In this document: positions 18,081 through 27,989 of the stretch, piece after piece
How the letters are laid out: every line of letters starts with the position of its first letter
Numbering within the stretch: the first letter of the stretch is position 1
Source of the DNA: Ollibium composti
GTDB lineage: Bacteria > Pseudomonadota > Alphaproteobacteria > Rhizobiales > Rhizobiaceae
DNA: 64,000 nucleotides
NCBI RefSeq assembly: GCF_004801285.1
Contig: NZ_SSNY01000003.1
Coordinates: 372,001-436,000, forward strand
Direction: 5' to 3'
The notes under the pieces: model-generated
Databases searched by the model: none
What the model was told of the DNA's origin: nothing
What the model saw: only the letters and a program-made list of their open reading frames with translations
Made by a program: the position numbers and the translations under genes

Positions 18081-18109
18081 CTTGATTAGCGGCATTCGGC
18101 CCGCTAACG
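18081..18109 (+). promoter_or_regulatory. Candidate promoter of acpP
   Basis: CTTGAT, then exactly 17 bases, then CTAACG, a moderate match to the rhizobial -35/-10 consensus, ending 32 bases before the acpP start. Separate strong expression of acpP is common, and the 219-base fabG-acpP gap leaves room for it. Confidence 0.4.
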
Positions 18110-18141
18110 AAGACAGACAAACATTGGACGAGGATGCCCAC

Positions 18142-18378
18142 ATGAGTGACACCGCAGAGCGCGTCAAGAAGATCGTTATCGAGCATCTGGGCGTGGATGC
18201 CGACAAGGTGACCGAACAGGCGAGCTTCATCGACGACCTGGGCGCGGACAGCCTCGACACGGTCGAACTGGTCATGGCCTTCGAGGAAGAATTCGGCGTC
18301 GAGATCCCCGACGACGCGGCCGAGACGATCCTCACGGTCGGCGACGCCGTGAAGTACATCGACAAGGCTTCGGCCTGA
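18142..18378 (+). CDS. acpP: Acyl carrier protein
   Basis: A 78-residue very acidic protein with the 4'-phosphopantetheine attachment serine S37 in the [12 protein letters not shown] motif. It carries the growing acyl chain for fatty acid and lipid A synthesis. Placement between fabG and fabF is the standard order. A gap of 219 bases upstream contains a candidate promoter and a weak hairpin (about 17980-18003) after fabG. Confidence 0.98.
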   Translation: MSDTAERVKKIVIEHLGVDADKVTEQASFIDDLGADSLDTVELVMAFEEEFGVEIPDDAAETILTVGDAVKYIDKASA

Positions 18379-18412
18379 TCCTGCCTGCGGTCGTCGGCGA
18401 GGATTTTCGGCT

Positions 18413-19675
18413 ATGAGGCGTGTCGTTGTTACGGGCCTCGGCCTGCTATCGCCGTTCGGCATGGGCTTCGAGCATAGCTGGAAGGAGTTGCTGAGCGGCC
18501 GCAGTGCCGCCCGGCGCGTCACCGAATTCCAGGTCGACGACCTTCCCTGCCAGATCGCCCACATCATCCCACGTGGCGACGGCAGCGACGGCACCTTCAA
18601 TCCCGAGGCGGTGCTCGAGCCGAAGGAACTCCGCAAGATCGGCAGCTTCATCCTCTACGGCATCGCCGCGGCGGATGAAGCGCTGAAGGATTCCGGCTGG
18701 GCCCCGAAAACGCATGAGGAGCAGTGCGCCACCGGCGTCATGATCGGCTCCGGCATCGGCGGCATCGAGGGCATAGCGGAAAATGCGCTGATCCTTGAAC
18801 AGCGCGGCCCGCGCCGCATCAGCCCGTTCTTCATTCCCGGCAACATCATCAATCTGGTTTCCGGCCAAGTGTCGATCCGGCACGGCCTGAAAGGGCCGAA
18901 TCACGCGGTCGTCACCGCATGCTCGACCGGCGCGCACGCTATCGGCGATGCAGCCCGGCTGATCCAGTTCGGCGATGCCGATGTCATGGTGGCCGGCGGC
19001 GCGGAATCTGCGGTATCGCGCCTTTCGCTGGCCGGCTTCGCCGCCTGCCGGGCGCTGTCCACCGAGCGCAACGATACGCCCGAGACCGCCTCGCGGCCCT
19101 ACGACCGCGACCGCGACGGCTTCGTCATGGGCGAGGGCGCCGGCGTCGTGGTGCTGGAGGAGCTGGAGCACGCCAAGGCGCGCGGTGCCAGGATCTATGC
19201 CGAGGTCGTCGGCTACGGCCTGACCGGCGATGCCTATCATATCACGGCACCTGCCGAGGATGGCGACGGCGCCTTCCGCTGCATGACGGCGGCGCTCAAG
19301 CGAGCGAACCTGTCGCCGGCCGACATCGACTACATCAACGCCCACGGCACTTCGACCATGGCCGACACGATCGAGCTCGGCGCGGTCGAGCGACTGGTCG
19401 GCGATGCGGCCTCGAAGGTGTCGATGTCGTCGACCAAGTCGTCGATCGGCCATCTGCTGGGTGCGGCAGGCGCGGCCGAGGCGATCTTCTCCATCCTGGC
19501 CATCCGCGACAACATCGCGCCGGCCACCATCAACCTCGACAATCCCGAGCGCGAAACGGCCATCGACCTCGTGCCGAACAAGCCGCGCAAGCGCGCCGTC
19601 GATGTGGCGCTGTCCAATTCCTTCGGCTTCGGCGGCACCAACGCTTCGCTTGTCTTCCAGCGATACAATGGGTGA
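18413..19675 (+). CDS. fabF: 3-oxoacyl-ACP synthase II
   Basis: 420 residues with the Cys-His-His triad of condensing enzymes: C170 in VVTACSTGAHA, H310 in NAHGTSTM and H346 in GHLLGAAGA. It elongates acyl-ACP with malonyl-ACP and is the main elongation synthase. It follows acpP by 34 bases. Two copies of KAS II-type genes are common in rhizobia; this one is the housekeeping copy judged by its fab context. Confidence 0.96.
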   Translation: MRRVVVTGLGLLSPFGMGFEHSWKELLSGRSAARRVTEFQVDDLPCQIAHIIPRGDGSDGTFNPEAVLEPKELRKIGSFILYGIAAADEALKDSGWAPKTHEEQCATGVMIGSGIGGIEGIAENALILEQRGPRRISPFFIPGNIINLVSGQVSIRHGLKGPNHAVVTACSTGAHAIGDAARLIQFGDADVMVAGGAESAVSRLSLAGFAACRALSTERNDTPETASRPYDRDRDGFVMGEGAGVVVLEELEHAKARGARIYAEVVGYGLTGDAYHITAPAEDGDGAFRCMTAALKRANLSPADIDYINAHGTSTMADTIELGAVERLVGDAASKVSMSSTKSSIGHLLGAAGAAEAIFSILAIRDNIAPATINLDNPERETAIDLVPNKPRKRAVDVALSNSFGFGGTNASLVFQRYNG

Positions 19676-19787
19676 CGTGGCGGGCGCTCGATCAGCCCGT
19701 TTCGCACCCGCCGTCTGCTGCCAATTTTGCCATATTCGCCCCTACTGTGCCGAAGGGGATTCGTCGAAAGATCAACGGTAGGACGCC

Positions 19788-21032
19788 ATGAACACCAGTC
19801 CGGCGGATAATGGAGGCGTTGGGGAAAGCGCCGAGGCAGGCTTCGGGCAGCGGCCGGCGCCGCCGGCGGCGCCCCTGATGCCGAAGACGGCCAGCGAGGC
19901 CTTGCGGCCGGAGGCAGGCACGCCGCCCCCACCGCCTTCGGGCAAGCGCTCGCGCGCCTCGCGCAGCCAGATCGTCGTCTTCATGAATTTCGTCGTCTCC
20001 TGCGTCATGCTGATGGTGCTGGCGGCGGGCGTGGCGCTTTATTTCGGCAAGCAGGCCTTCTACGGACCCGGACCCTCTGACAATGGCGGCACGTTCCTGG
20101 TCAAGCCGAACAGCGGCGTGGCCGAGATTGCCGACCAACTCGAGCGCTACGGCCTGATTTCGGATGCCCGTATCTTCCGGCTCGGCGTGCGCGCCTCCGG
20201 CAACGACCAGGCGCTCAAGGCCGGCGAGTACGACATCAAGCCGAAGGCTTCGATGCGCGACATCATGGAATTGCTGAAGAGCGGGAAGTCGGTGATGTAT
20301 TCGCTGACCATCCCGGAAGGGCTGACGGTCGAGCAGGCGTTCCAGCGCATCGCCGAGCAGGAGGAACTGACGGGCGACATGCCGGCCGCCATGCCCGCCG
20401 AAGGCAGCCTCGCCACCGACACGCTGCGCTTCACCCGTGGCGCGACCCGCCAGCAGATGGTGGACAAGTTGCTGGCCGACCAGAAGAAACTGGTCGAGGA
20501 GGTGTGGGCGCGGCGGGCGCCCGACCTGCCGCTGGCCAATGTCGAGGAATTCGTCACGCTGGCCTCGATCGTGGAAAAGGAGACGGGCAAGAACGACGAG
20601 CGATCGCGCGTCGCGGCCGTCTTCCTGAACCGGCTCGCCAAGGGCATGCGCCTGCAGTCGGACCCGACCATCATCTATGGCCTCTTCGGCGGCAAGGGAA
20701 AGCCGGCCGACAGGCCAATCTACAAGTCCGACATCGACAAGCCGACCCCTTATAACACCTATCTGGTCAACGGCCTGCCGCCGACGCCGATCGCCAATCC
20801 CGGCAAGGCGGCGCTGGAAGCCGTCGCCAATCCGTCGAAGACGAAGGACCTCTATTTCGTCGCCGACGGCAGCGGCGGCCACGTCTTCGCTGCGACGCTG
20901 GATGAGCACAACGAGAACGTCGCCCGCTATCGCGCCTGGCAGAAGAAGCAGGCCGAGGAAGCGGCCAAGGCAGGCAAGGACGTACCGGCGACCGAAGACG
21001 GTGCCGGCACGGGAGTCGTTCCGGTCCAGTAG
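19788..21032 (+). CDS. mltG: Endolytic murein transglycosylase MltG
   Basis: 414 residues. A cytoplasmic N-terminal region of about 60 residues rich in Pro, Ala and Arg precedes one membrane helix (about 64-86). A periplasmic YceG/MltG domain follows, with a LysM-like part, the ASIVEKETG motif carrying the catalytic Glu, and SDPTIIYG. It cuts nascent glycan strands and is thought to end their polymerisation. The C-terminal tail is charged and low-complexity. Location after fabF and before yicC and gmk is the usual rhizobial order. Confidence 0.95.
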   Translation: MNTSPADNGGVGESAEAGFGQRPAPPAAPLMPKTASEALRPEAGTPPPPPSGKRSRASRSQIVVFMNFVVSCVMLMVLAAGVALYFGKQAFYGPGPSDNGGTFLVKPNSGVAEIADQLERYGLISDARIFRLGVRASGNDQALKAGEYDIKPKASMRDIMELLKSGKSVMYSLTIPEGLTVEQAFQRIAEQEELTGDMPAAMPAEGSLATDTLRFTRGATRQQMVDKLLADQKKLVEEVWARRAPDLPLANVEEFVTLASIVEKETGKNDERSRVAAVFLNRLAKGMRLQSDPTIIYGLFGGKGKPADRPIYKSDIDKPTPYNTYLVNGLPPTPIANPGKAALEAVANPSKTKDLYFVADGSGGHVFAATLDEHNENVARYRAWQKKQAEEAAKAGKDVPATEDGAGTGVVPVQ

Positions 21033-21062
21033 ATCGGATCGGGGCGAGGGGGAGCGAACCGC

Positions 21063-21953
21063 ATGAACCTTCAGAGCATGACCGGTTTTGCCCGGGCCAC
21101 GGCCGAGCATTCGGGCGCCGCCGTGGCGTGGGAGCTGAAATCGGTCAACGGCAAGAGCGCCGAGGTCCGCCTGCGCCTGCCGACGGGTTTCGAACGTCTC
21201 GAACAGGCGGTCCGGCAGGCCGTGCAGAAGCGCTTTTCGCGTGGCAATTTCCAGGCGACCCTGACGCTCGGCAAGGCTGCGGCGGCTCAGGCGCAGCCGG
21301 TGGTCAACGAGGCTTTCCTGAAAGATCTGGCGGGCCTCGCCAGGCGCTTGCAGGAGCAGTTCGGCACGGCTCCCGCCAGCGCTGACGGGCTGCTGGCCCT
21401 GCGCGGCGTTCTCGACGTGCCGGAAGCCGTCGAGACCGAGGAGGAACGCGCCGCCGCCGATGCGGCGATCCTGACCTGTTTCAACAAGGCGCTCGACGGG
21501 CTTGAGCAGGCACGAACCGACGAAGGCGCTGCACTGAAAGGCCTCCTGTCGGGTCATATCGATGCCATCGAGGCACTGACGCTGCGCGCCGAGGCCGATC
21601 CGTCGCGCGAACTGGCGGCAATCCGCGCGCGCATCGCCGAGCAGGTGAAGCTTCTCATGGACGCCTCCGCCAATCTCGATGAGGCGCGGCTCAATCAGGA
21701 AGCGGCCTTCCTCGCCACCAAGGCCGATATCCGCGAGGAGATCGACCGGCTGAAGACGCATGTCGCTTCGGGCCGCGCTTTGCTGACAGCCGGAGGCGCG
21801 GTCGGCCGCAAGCTCGATTTTCTGGCGCAGGAATTCAATCGCGAATCGAATACGCTGTGCTCCAAGTCGAATGCCGCCGCCGTGACCTCCGTCGGGCTGG
21901 AACTGAAGGCCGTGGTCGACCAGTTTCGCGAGCAGGTCCAGAATCTGGAGTAG
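21063..21953 (+). CDS. yicC: YicC-family endoribonuclease
   Basis: 296 residues starting with the family hallmark MTGFARA and ending with the conserved block GRKLDFLAQEFNRESNT plus KAVVDQFREQVQNLE. YicC proteins are stress-induced and members have ribonuclease activity; the physiological targets in this group are not known. A strong GAGGGGGAG ribosome site precedes the ATG. It sits 30 bases after mltG and three bases before gmk, suggesting one transcript. Confidence 0.92.
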   Translation: MNLQSMTGFARATAEHSGAAVAWELKSVNGKSAEVRLRLPTGFERLEQAVRQAVQKRFSRGNFQATLTLGKAAAAQAQPVVNEAFLKDLAGLARRLQEQFGTAPASADGLLALRGVLDVPEAVETEEERAAADAAILTCFNKALDGLEQARTDEGAALKGLLSGHIDAIEALTLRAEADPSRELAAIRARIAEQVKLLMDASANLDEARLNQEAAFLATKADIREEIDRLKTHVASGRALLTAGGAVGRKLDFLAQEFNRESNTLCSKSNAAAVTSVGLELKAVVDQFREQVQNLE

Positions 21954-21956
21954 TCG

Positions 21957-22610
21957 ATGGCGTCCAAGGACACCGCTTCCCGCATTCGTCGCAGGGGGCT
22001 CATGCTCGTTCTGTCCTCTCCTTCGGGAGCGGGGAAGTCGACCATCGCCCGCAACCTGATCGAGAGCGATCAGGGTTTTGAACTGTCGGTCAGCGTGACG
22101 ACCCGGCCGCGCCGCGGCAGCGAGATCGATGGCATCCACTACCATTTCCGCTCGCGCCGCGACTTCGAGATCCTGCGCGACAACGACGAACTGCTGGAAT
22201 GGGCCGAGGTCCACGGCAATTTCTACGCCACGCCGCGTGAACCGGCCGAAAAGGCCATGGCGGAAGGCCGCGACATGCTGTTCGACATCGACTGGCAGGG
22301 TGCCAAGCAGCTCAAGGAGAAGATGCGCGGCGACATCGTTTCCGTCTTCATCCTGCCGCCGTCGATGGCCGAGCTGAAGGCGCGGTTGAAACGCCGCGCC
22401 GAAGATCAGGAGCAGGTGATCGAGACGCGGCTGAAGAACGCCCGTACCGAGATCGAGCACTGGACGGAATACGATTTCGTCGTCGTCAACGACGACCTCG
22501 ATCGTGCTTTCGCCGAGGTGCGCTCGATCGTCTCGGCTGAACGCCTGCGCCGCGACCGCCGGCCGGGCCTGTTCGATTTCGTCTCCGGCCTGCTGGACGA
22601 GAAGGTCTAG
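21957..22610 (+). CDS. gmk: Guanylate kinase
   Basis: 217 residues with the P-loop [10 protein letters not shown] (20-29), the GMP-binding [18 protein letters not shown] segment and the lid region. It phosphorylates GMP to GDP, feeding nucleotide and (p)ppGpp pools. It starts three bases after the yicC stop and is convergent with rsmA, whose stop lies 13 bases away. Confidence 0.97.
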   Translation: MASKDTASRIRRRGLMLVLSSPSGAGKSTIARNLIESDQGFELSVSVTTRPRRGSEIDGIHYHFRSRRDFEILRDNDELLEWAEVHGNFYATPREPAEKAMAEGRDMLFDIDWQGAKQLKEKMRGDIVSVFILPPSMAELKARLKRRAEDQEQVIETRLKNARTEIEHWTEYDFVVVNDDLDRAFAEVRSIVSAERLRRDRRPGLFDFVSGLLDEKV

Positions 22611-22623
22611 CCTCGCTCTGCCC

Positions 22624-23448
22624 TCAAGGGATCGCGTTCGCTAACCTGACGAATTCCTCGATGCTGAGCGTTTCGGCCCGTCGTGTCGGGTCAATGCCGC
22701 AACGCTCCAGCAGCGCTTCGCCGCCGAGGCTTTTCACGCTTTGCCGAAGCATCTTGCGCCGCTGCCCGAAGGCGGCCTCGGTGACGCGCCCGAGCTTGCG
22801 CACATCCGCCGCCAGAGGCTCTTCGCGTGGTACCAGATGGACGACCGAGGATGTCACCTTCGGCGGCGGCGTGAACGCCTGGCGGGGAACGTCGAAGGCG
22901 ATGCGTGCCTCGGTGCGCCAGCCGGCAAGCACGCCGAGCCGGCCGTAGGCATCGCTGCCGGCCTTCGCGACGATGCGTTCGGCCACTTCGCGTTGGAACA
23001 TCAGCGTCAGCGATTGGTAGAAGGGAGGCCAGGCTTCTGGCGTCAGCCAACGCAGGAGGAGTTCGGTGCCGATGTTGTAGGGCAGGTTGGCGACGATCTT
23101 CACCGGGCCATCGGCCAGGGCTGAAAAATCCGTCTTCAGCGCGTCGCCCGAAATGACGTCCAGCCGTCCCGGATAATGTGCCGAGATTTCGGCGAGCGCC
23201 GCCAAGCAGCGCTCGTCGCGCTCGATGGCGACGACCCTGTGGGCGCCGGAAAACAGCAGTGCACGAGTCAGCCCGCCCGGTCCCGGCCCGACCTCGATGA
23301 CTGTCGCGCCGGTCAGGTCGCCTGCTGCCCGCGCCACCTTGCCGGTAAGGTTCAGGTCGAGCAGGAAATTCTGGCCGAGCGCCTTCTTCGCCTGCAATCC
23401 ATGGCGCTCGATCACCTCGCGTAGCGGCGGAAGTCCGTCTGCGCTCAT
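22624..23448 (-). CDS. rsmA: 16S rRNA (A1518/A1519-N6)-dimethyltransferase
   Basis: 274 residues with the KsgA motifs: [11 protein letters not shown] at the start, the SAM-binding [10 protein letters not shown] and the catalytic NLPYNI. It dimethylates two adjacent adenines near the 3' end of 16S rRNA during ribosome assembly. It overlaps the upstream pdxA by four bases (ATGA), and is last in a minus-strand run that begins at lptF. Confidence 0.97.
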   Translation of the reverse strand: MSADGLPPLREVIERHGLQAKKALGQNFLLDLNLTGKVARAAGDLTGATVIEVGPGPGGLTRALLFSGAHRVVAIERDERCLAALAEISAHYPGRLDVISGDALKTDFSALADGPVKIVANLPYNIGTELLLRWLTPEAWPPFYQSLTLMFQREVAERIVAKAGSDAYGRLGVLAGWRTEARIAFDVPRQAFTPPPKVTSSVVHLVPREEPLAADVRKLGRVTEAAFGQRRKMLRQSVKSLGGEALLERCGIDPTRRAETLSIEEFVRLANAIP

Positions 23449-24488
23449 GCCTGCTGTCCGCCGGCGGAACCGTCGGCGAGCCGGCGCGCCAGTTTCAGCG
23501 CCGCGATCAGGCTGTCGGGACGCGCCACGCCCTTGCCGGCGATATCGAAGGCCGTGCCGTGGTCCGGCGAAGTGCGGACGAAGGGCAGGCCGAGCGTGAC
23601 GTTCACCGCTTCGTCAAAGGCCAGCATCTTGGCCGGGATCAGCGCCTGGTCGTGATACATGCAGAGCACGGCGTCGTATCCCTGACGGGCGCGGGCGTGG
23701 AACAGCGTGTCGGCGGGCAGGGGGCCGAAGGCGTCGATGCCTTCCGCGCGCAGCCGTTCGACCGCCGGTGCGACGACGCGCAGGTCTTCCTGCCCCATGG
23801 CGCCGCCTTCGCCGGCGTGCGGGTTGAGGCCGGCAACGGCCAGGCGCGGCGCGACGATGCCGAATTGGTCCCGCAGGTCCCTGGCGACGATGCGGCCGGT
23901 CTCGATAACAAGATCGGATGTCAGGGCCTTCGGCACTTCGGCGAGCGCGATGTGGATGGTGACCGGTACGGTGCGCAGGTCTGGTCCGGCCAGCATCATC
24001 ACGGGAAGGATGCTTCGACCGAAGTGGTGCGACGCCAGATGCGCCAGATACTCGGTATGGCCGGGAAAGGCGAAGCCGGCATCATAGAGCGGCTTCTTGG
24101 CGATGGGGCAGGTGACGACCGCCGCCGCCGCCCCGGCGATGCAATCGGCCACGGCGCGGTCGATGGCCTCCACGATGCCGGCTGCGTTGGCCCGGTCCGG
24201 CAGGCCCGGCGTGTCGGCAAGTCTGGCCGCCAGCGACACGACCGGGAGTGCGCGGGAAAACGCTTCGCAGGCTGCCTGTGGCGTCGTCTTCGCAATGTCG
24301 AGGGATACACCAAGCCTTTTCGCGCGCGCCGCGATCAAGTCAGGGTCGGCCAGCAGGTAGAAAGGCGGAACTGCCGCGTCTTTGCGCAACCGCCAGGCTG
24401 CGATCGCGATCTCCGGGCCGACGCCGGACGGGTCGCCGACGCTGAGAGCCAACGGTGCGGCAGCCGCCGCCGGCGAGGGAGTGACCAC
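23445..24488 (-). CDS. pdxA: 4-hydroxythreonine-4-phosphate dehydrogenase
   Basis: 347 residues, with the family segments [14 protein letters not shown] at the start, [10 protein letters not shown] and [11 protein letters not shown] for metal and substrate binding, and [13 protein letters not shown] near the C-terminus. It oxidises 4-phosphohydroxy-threonine in pyridoxal phosphate synthesis. The start codon appears to be GTG. It lies between the surA-like gene (7 bases) and rsmA (4-base overlap), the classic surA-pdxA-rsmA order also found in Escherichia coli. Confidence 0.97.
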   Translation of the reverse strand: MVTPSPAAAAAPLALSVGDPSGVGPEIAIAAWRLRKDAAVPPFYLLADPDLIAARAKRLGVSLDIAKTTPQAACEAFSRALPVVSLAARLADTPGLPDRANAAGIVEAIDRAVADCIAGAAAAVVTCPIAKKPLYDAGFAFPGHTEYLAHLASHHFGRSILPVMMLAGPDLRTVPVTIHIALAEVPKALTSDLVIETGRIVARDLRDQFGIVAPRLAVAGLNPHAGEGGAMGQEDLRVVAPAVERLRAEGIDAFGPLPADTLFHARARQGYDAVLCMYHDQALIPAKMLAFDEAVNVTLGLPFVRTSPDHGTAFDIAGKGVARPDSLIAALKLARRLADGSAGGQQA

Positions 24489-24495
24489 GATTGCC

Positions 24496-25425
24496 TCAGC
24501 GCTCGACGATACGGGCCTTGGCCTTCAGTTCCGCGACGTATTTCTTGGTCAGTTCGTCGTTGGCGCCACCGCCTTCGAACCCTTCGCTCTGCAGGACAAG
24601 CTGCGCGGCCTTGTCGTCCGAAACCTCGCGCGCGCTGCAGATACCGATGAACTCGACGCCGCGCTCCGTCTCCCGCACGGCGGTCGCTCCGCCGGTCTTC
24701 GTCTTCTTGATCTGGTCGGCCCAGTCGGGCGGCAATTGCGGCGCCAGGATGCGGCCAAGATCCTTCACGGTGACATCAAGCAGCCCCTTGGCGAAATCGC
24801 GGGTGGTGCTGCAGCCGTTGAAACGCGCGCGCATCGCCTCGGCCTCGCGCTTGCGCTTGCCGAGCGTCGCGCTGCGTTCGGCCTTCGGCACCACGAAGAT
24901 CACCTGTTGAAGCATGTATTCCGTGGCGCTCGGCTTGTTGCCACTTTTGTCGAGCATTTTGCGCACCACGTCCGTCTCGCTCGTCCCCGTGCCGCCCTGC
25001 TCGGCGCGATAGCGGGCGCTGAGAGCCTGGTTCCAGGCCATCTGGGCACGGATGTATTCCTTGAAATGTTCCTTGGTGACGCCGGCCTTCGCCATGATGC
25101 CGTCGAGCTGGGAAAGCTTCATCTTGTTGTTCGAGGCGAACCGCGCATAGGCGTCGTTCACCTGGCTGTCGGAGATGCGGATTCCCAGCCGCTTGGCCTC
25201 GGCCATCTTCAGCGCCTGCTCGATCATTTCATCGGAGGCGCTGCCCTTCCTGTGCTGAAGGCGCAGGAAGGCGGCCCGATGCTGGATATCGGTGCTGGTG
25301 ACCGGGATGTTGTTGACGACGTATTTGATCGAACTCGCGACAGCCGGAAGCGTCGGCAGGGTGATCGAAACGGAAGTTGCCGCGACAAGCAGGGCAAAAC
25401 TCGCGGAGAACAGGTATTTCCTCAT
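24496..25425 (-). CDS. SurA-like periplasmic chaperone / peptidyl-prolyl isomerase
   Basis: 309 residues with a signal peptide (hydrophobic core about residues 8-27, likely cleavage after AVA or VAS near 30). A SurA N-terminal chaperone-type helical region follows ([19 protein letters not shown] onward). The parvulin domain is not obvious and may be absent or divergent. It should help outer-membrane proteins such as LptD, encoded directly upstream, cross the periplasm. Context lptD - this gene - pdxA - rsmA matches surA operons. I leave the symbol empty because of the divergent C-terminal half. Confidence 0.85.
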   Translation of the reverse strand: MRKYLFSASFALLVAATSVSITLPTLPAVASSIKYVVNNIPVTSTDIQHRAAFLRLQHRKGSASDEMIEQALKMAEAKRLGIRISDSQVNDAYARFASNNKMKLSQLDGIMAKAGVTKEHFKEYIRAQMAWNQALSARYRAEQGGTGTSETDVVRKMLDKSGNKPSATEYMLQQVIFVVPKAERSATLGKRKREAEAMRARFNGCSTTRDFAKGLLDVTVKDLGRILAPQLPPDWADQIKKTKTGGATAVRETERGVEFIGICSAREVSDDKAAQLVLQSEGFEGGGANDELTKKYVAELKAKARIVER

Positions 25426-25526
25426 CTGATGTTCCCGTTTCTGTTCCGACCTTGGCCAATCATGGCCTGATACGCCCGGTGCATGCCTGCTCTATGCGGC
25501 GAAAGCATGTCGACAGGATTGGCGCC

Positions 25527-27989
25527 TTATTCCGTGAAGCTGCTCGACGAGGTACCGAAGTCGCCGAGGGTCCGGAACGACAGGTTGAAGCCGATGCTCT
25601 GGGTCGGCTCCGCCCTTATCTTGGTGATGGGGTCGGCAGTCTGGTTCTCGGAGAAGGACATCATATAGGTGAAGCACTCGTCGTCGTAGGCGAAGCCGAT
25701 CCCCTTGTTGGTGATGAGGTCGGTGTGCAGATCGTAGGTGCCGGATCCGAAAACGCGCCAGTTCTGGTTGATCCGCGCGCTGCCGCCGAGGGTCACCTCC
25801 TCGCGGTCGTAGGGAAGACCGTAGAGCGGCTGGCTTTCGATGAACGCGTACTGAGCGCTGACCGAAACCGGAAAATCGCCGCTGTAGGCGAGTTTGACCT
25901 CGGTGCGTCGGGATTCGAACGTATGCTCGTCGAACCTGCCGCTGAGTGAGGCCGAGAGGCCGCCCGGTGTCGTTGCGCCGATCAGTCCGACGAAATCCGA
26001 CGTGGCTGTTTCGAGGCCGGATTCGGCGCCGGCATTCACCAGATCGGGCGAGTTGAAGGAATTCACTCCGGCGAGCTGATAGGATTGGCCGAAGATCGCG
26101 TTCGTCGTCCAGCCGTTGTCGTAGCTGCCGGAATAGCGCACACCGACATTGGCGCGGGTGCCGCCCTCGATGCGGTCGTAGCCGGAGAATTTGTCACGCT
26201 CGAACAGCGTCGAAGCGTCGAAGACGAAGCTCTGCGCGTCTTCGTTGGGAATGGCCAGACCGCCGATATACTGCTCGTTCGGCCGCACGAAAAGTTGCGC
26301 CATCGGCTCGACTATGTGCGATGAGCCGACGCCTGATAAGAGCACCGGCCAGCGCAATTCCAGGCCGGCGGTCGCCATATAGCGGGCGAAGGAGGAGCGC
26401 ATGTCGGCCGTAACGCCCGGATATGCGCTCTTGAACGCATCGGTATCATTGCCGGCCATCCGGTTGATGGCGACCAGTGAGGCTGACGAGGCGGAGACGT
26501 AGTCGACATCGCCCTGGAAAGCCAGCAGCGGGGTGATGACGAGCCCGCCGTCCGTGATCAGCGAGCGCTTCCATTCGACCTCGCCCGTCAGCCGGCCTGA
26601 ATTACCCGCCAGGCCACGTACGCGCTGGACATCGGTGGCCATGTCGTAAGGCGTGGCGAAGGCACGGTCGAGCCGGTCACGTTGCAATATGCGCGTATTG
26701 ACGTTCACCGAAAGCTGGCCGCCAGCCAACGGCATATCGGGAATATAGGCATAGTCGACTGATGGCAGAACCCAGGGCTGCGAAGGATCGCGTGCATAGA
26801 TATTGTCGGACCCGTCGTCCCACTTGTCCGGCGTTGCTTCCTGCACTTCGAAGTGCATCACGCGCGCGTCGAAATAGTTCCGGTCGTTCAGGCCAGTCAG
26901 ATAGACTTCCGAACGGTGTACGGTGTCGGCATACCCGCCGATGTGATATGTGCTGGAGAAGTTCTTGTCGGTCTGGAGCAGAACGTTCCAGCCGAAGTTC
27001 CAGCGCGAATTGATAGCAAACTGGCCCTTGGTGCCCATCATGGCACGCTTTTTGTTCGGATCGCTCGAAAAGCCAGCGTCGACGGCGTTGTCGAAGGCGT
27101 CGGGCTTCTGCTGCGAGATGCCGGCGATCTTGATGCTGTATTCGCCGGTGTTGAAGCGTTGGCGCCACTCGGCCTCACCGAGGAAGCCCTGCTTGGAATA
27201 GTAGGTTCCGCGCGCGGTGAGATCGTAGGTGGGCGACAGCGCGAAATAATAGGGAATGGAAGCGCCGAAGCCGAGCTTGCTGCCATAGGCTATGCCGGGC
27301 ATCAGGAAGCCGCTTTTCTGCTTCACCGTCGGGTCGGCGATCTCGAAGGCCGGCAGATAGGCGATGGGGAAGCCGAAGAATTCGAAGTTGGACTGCTCGA
27401 AGCGGACGGTGTGCGTCTCGCCGTCCCAGACGATCTTGCGTGCTTTCACCCGCCAGATCGGCGGCTTGTTCGGCTTGTCTTCGCAAGGCTCGCAGGCGGT
27501 GTAGACGCCGTTGTGGAACGTCGTCAGCACGCCGCCCATGCGCTCGGCGCTCTCGGCGCCGAAATAGGTCTTGTCCGGCGTTTCGACACGCAGCGCGTTG
27601 ACGAAACCGTCGGCGAAATCGTCGGTTATGTCGATATGGTCGGAGTTGATCTTGGTCCCGTCGCTCTGGACCATCTGGGCGTTGCCGGTAGCGACCAGCC
27701 GCCGGGTCTTGCGGTCGTACTCGACCCGCTGTGCCACAAGGCGGTTGCCGCCGTATTCGATCTGCACGCCGCCGACGGCGGTCACCGTCTGGGCGTCGTT
27801 GTCGTAGACCAGCGTGTCGGCTTCAAGAAGCATCTGCGAGCCGGCGGGAACGCTGGGGGCGAGTTCCACCGCCTGGGCAAATGCAGGCTGTGCATCCAGG
27901 CCGCAGGCGAGCAGGCACGCCAAGGCGCTCACTCCGCACAGGAGCGCGCTTCGGACCGGCTTACGGTTTTGCAAAACCGCCCCTCTCAC
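25527..27989 (-). CDS. lptD: LPS-assembly protein LptD
   Basis: 820 residues: signal peptide ending near AFA (about residue 38), a periplasmic OstA/LptA-like jellyroll (about 50-190), then a large beta-barrel. Cysteines in CEPC (about residue 170) and a late DDECF near the C-terminus are placed to form the disulfide between jellyroll and barrel that LptD needs. It inserts lipopolysaccharide into the outer leaflet with LptE. The start is GTG overlapping the lptG stop by one base (TAGTG). Lying beside lptF and lptG, it completes the transport route encoded here. Confidence 0.96.
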   Translation of the reverse strand: MRGAVLQNRKPVRSALLCGVSALACLLACGLDAQPAFAQAVELAPSVPAGSQMLLEADTLVYDNDAQTVTAVGGVQIEYGGNRLVAQRVEYDRKTRRLVATGNAQMVQSDGTKINSDHIDITDDFADGFVNALRVETPDKTYFGAESAERMGGVLTTFHNGVYTACEPCEDKPNKPPIWRVKARKIVWDGETHTVRFEQSNFEFFGFPIAYLPAFEIADPTVKQKSGFLMPGIAYGSKLGFGASIPYYFALSPTYDLTARGTYYSKQGFLGEAEWRQRFNTGEYSIKIAGISQQKPDAFDNAVDAGFSSDPNKKRAMMGTKGQFAINSRWNFGWNVLLQTDKNFSSTYHIGGYADTVHRSEVYLTGLNDRNYFDARVMHFEVQEATPDKWDDGSDNIYARDPSQPWVLPSVDYAYIPDMPLAGGQLSVNVNTRILQRDRLDRAFATPYDMATDVQRVRGLAGNSGRLTGEVEWKRSLITDGGLVITPLLAFQGDVDYVSASSASLVAINRMAGNDTDAFKSAYPGVTADMRSSFARYMATAGLELRWPVLLSGVGSSHIVEPMAQLFVRPNEQYIGGLAIPNEDAQSFVFDASTLFERDKFSGYDRIEGGTRANVGVRYSGSYDNGWTTNAIFGQSYQLAGVNSFNSPDLVNAGAESGLETATSDFVGLIGATTPGGLSASLSGRFDEHTFESRRTEVKLAYSGDFPVSVSAQYAFIESQPLYGLPYDREEVTLGGSARINQNWRVFGSGTYDLHTDLITNKGIGFAYDDECFTYMMSFSENQTADPITKIRAEPTQSIGFNLSFRTLGDFGTSSSSFTE

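Noticed and set aside
19692..22460. 922-codon minus-strand frame across mltG, yicC and gmk
   Set aside because: Three well-defined plus-strand genes explain this DNA; the frame is a codon-bias artefact.
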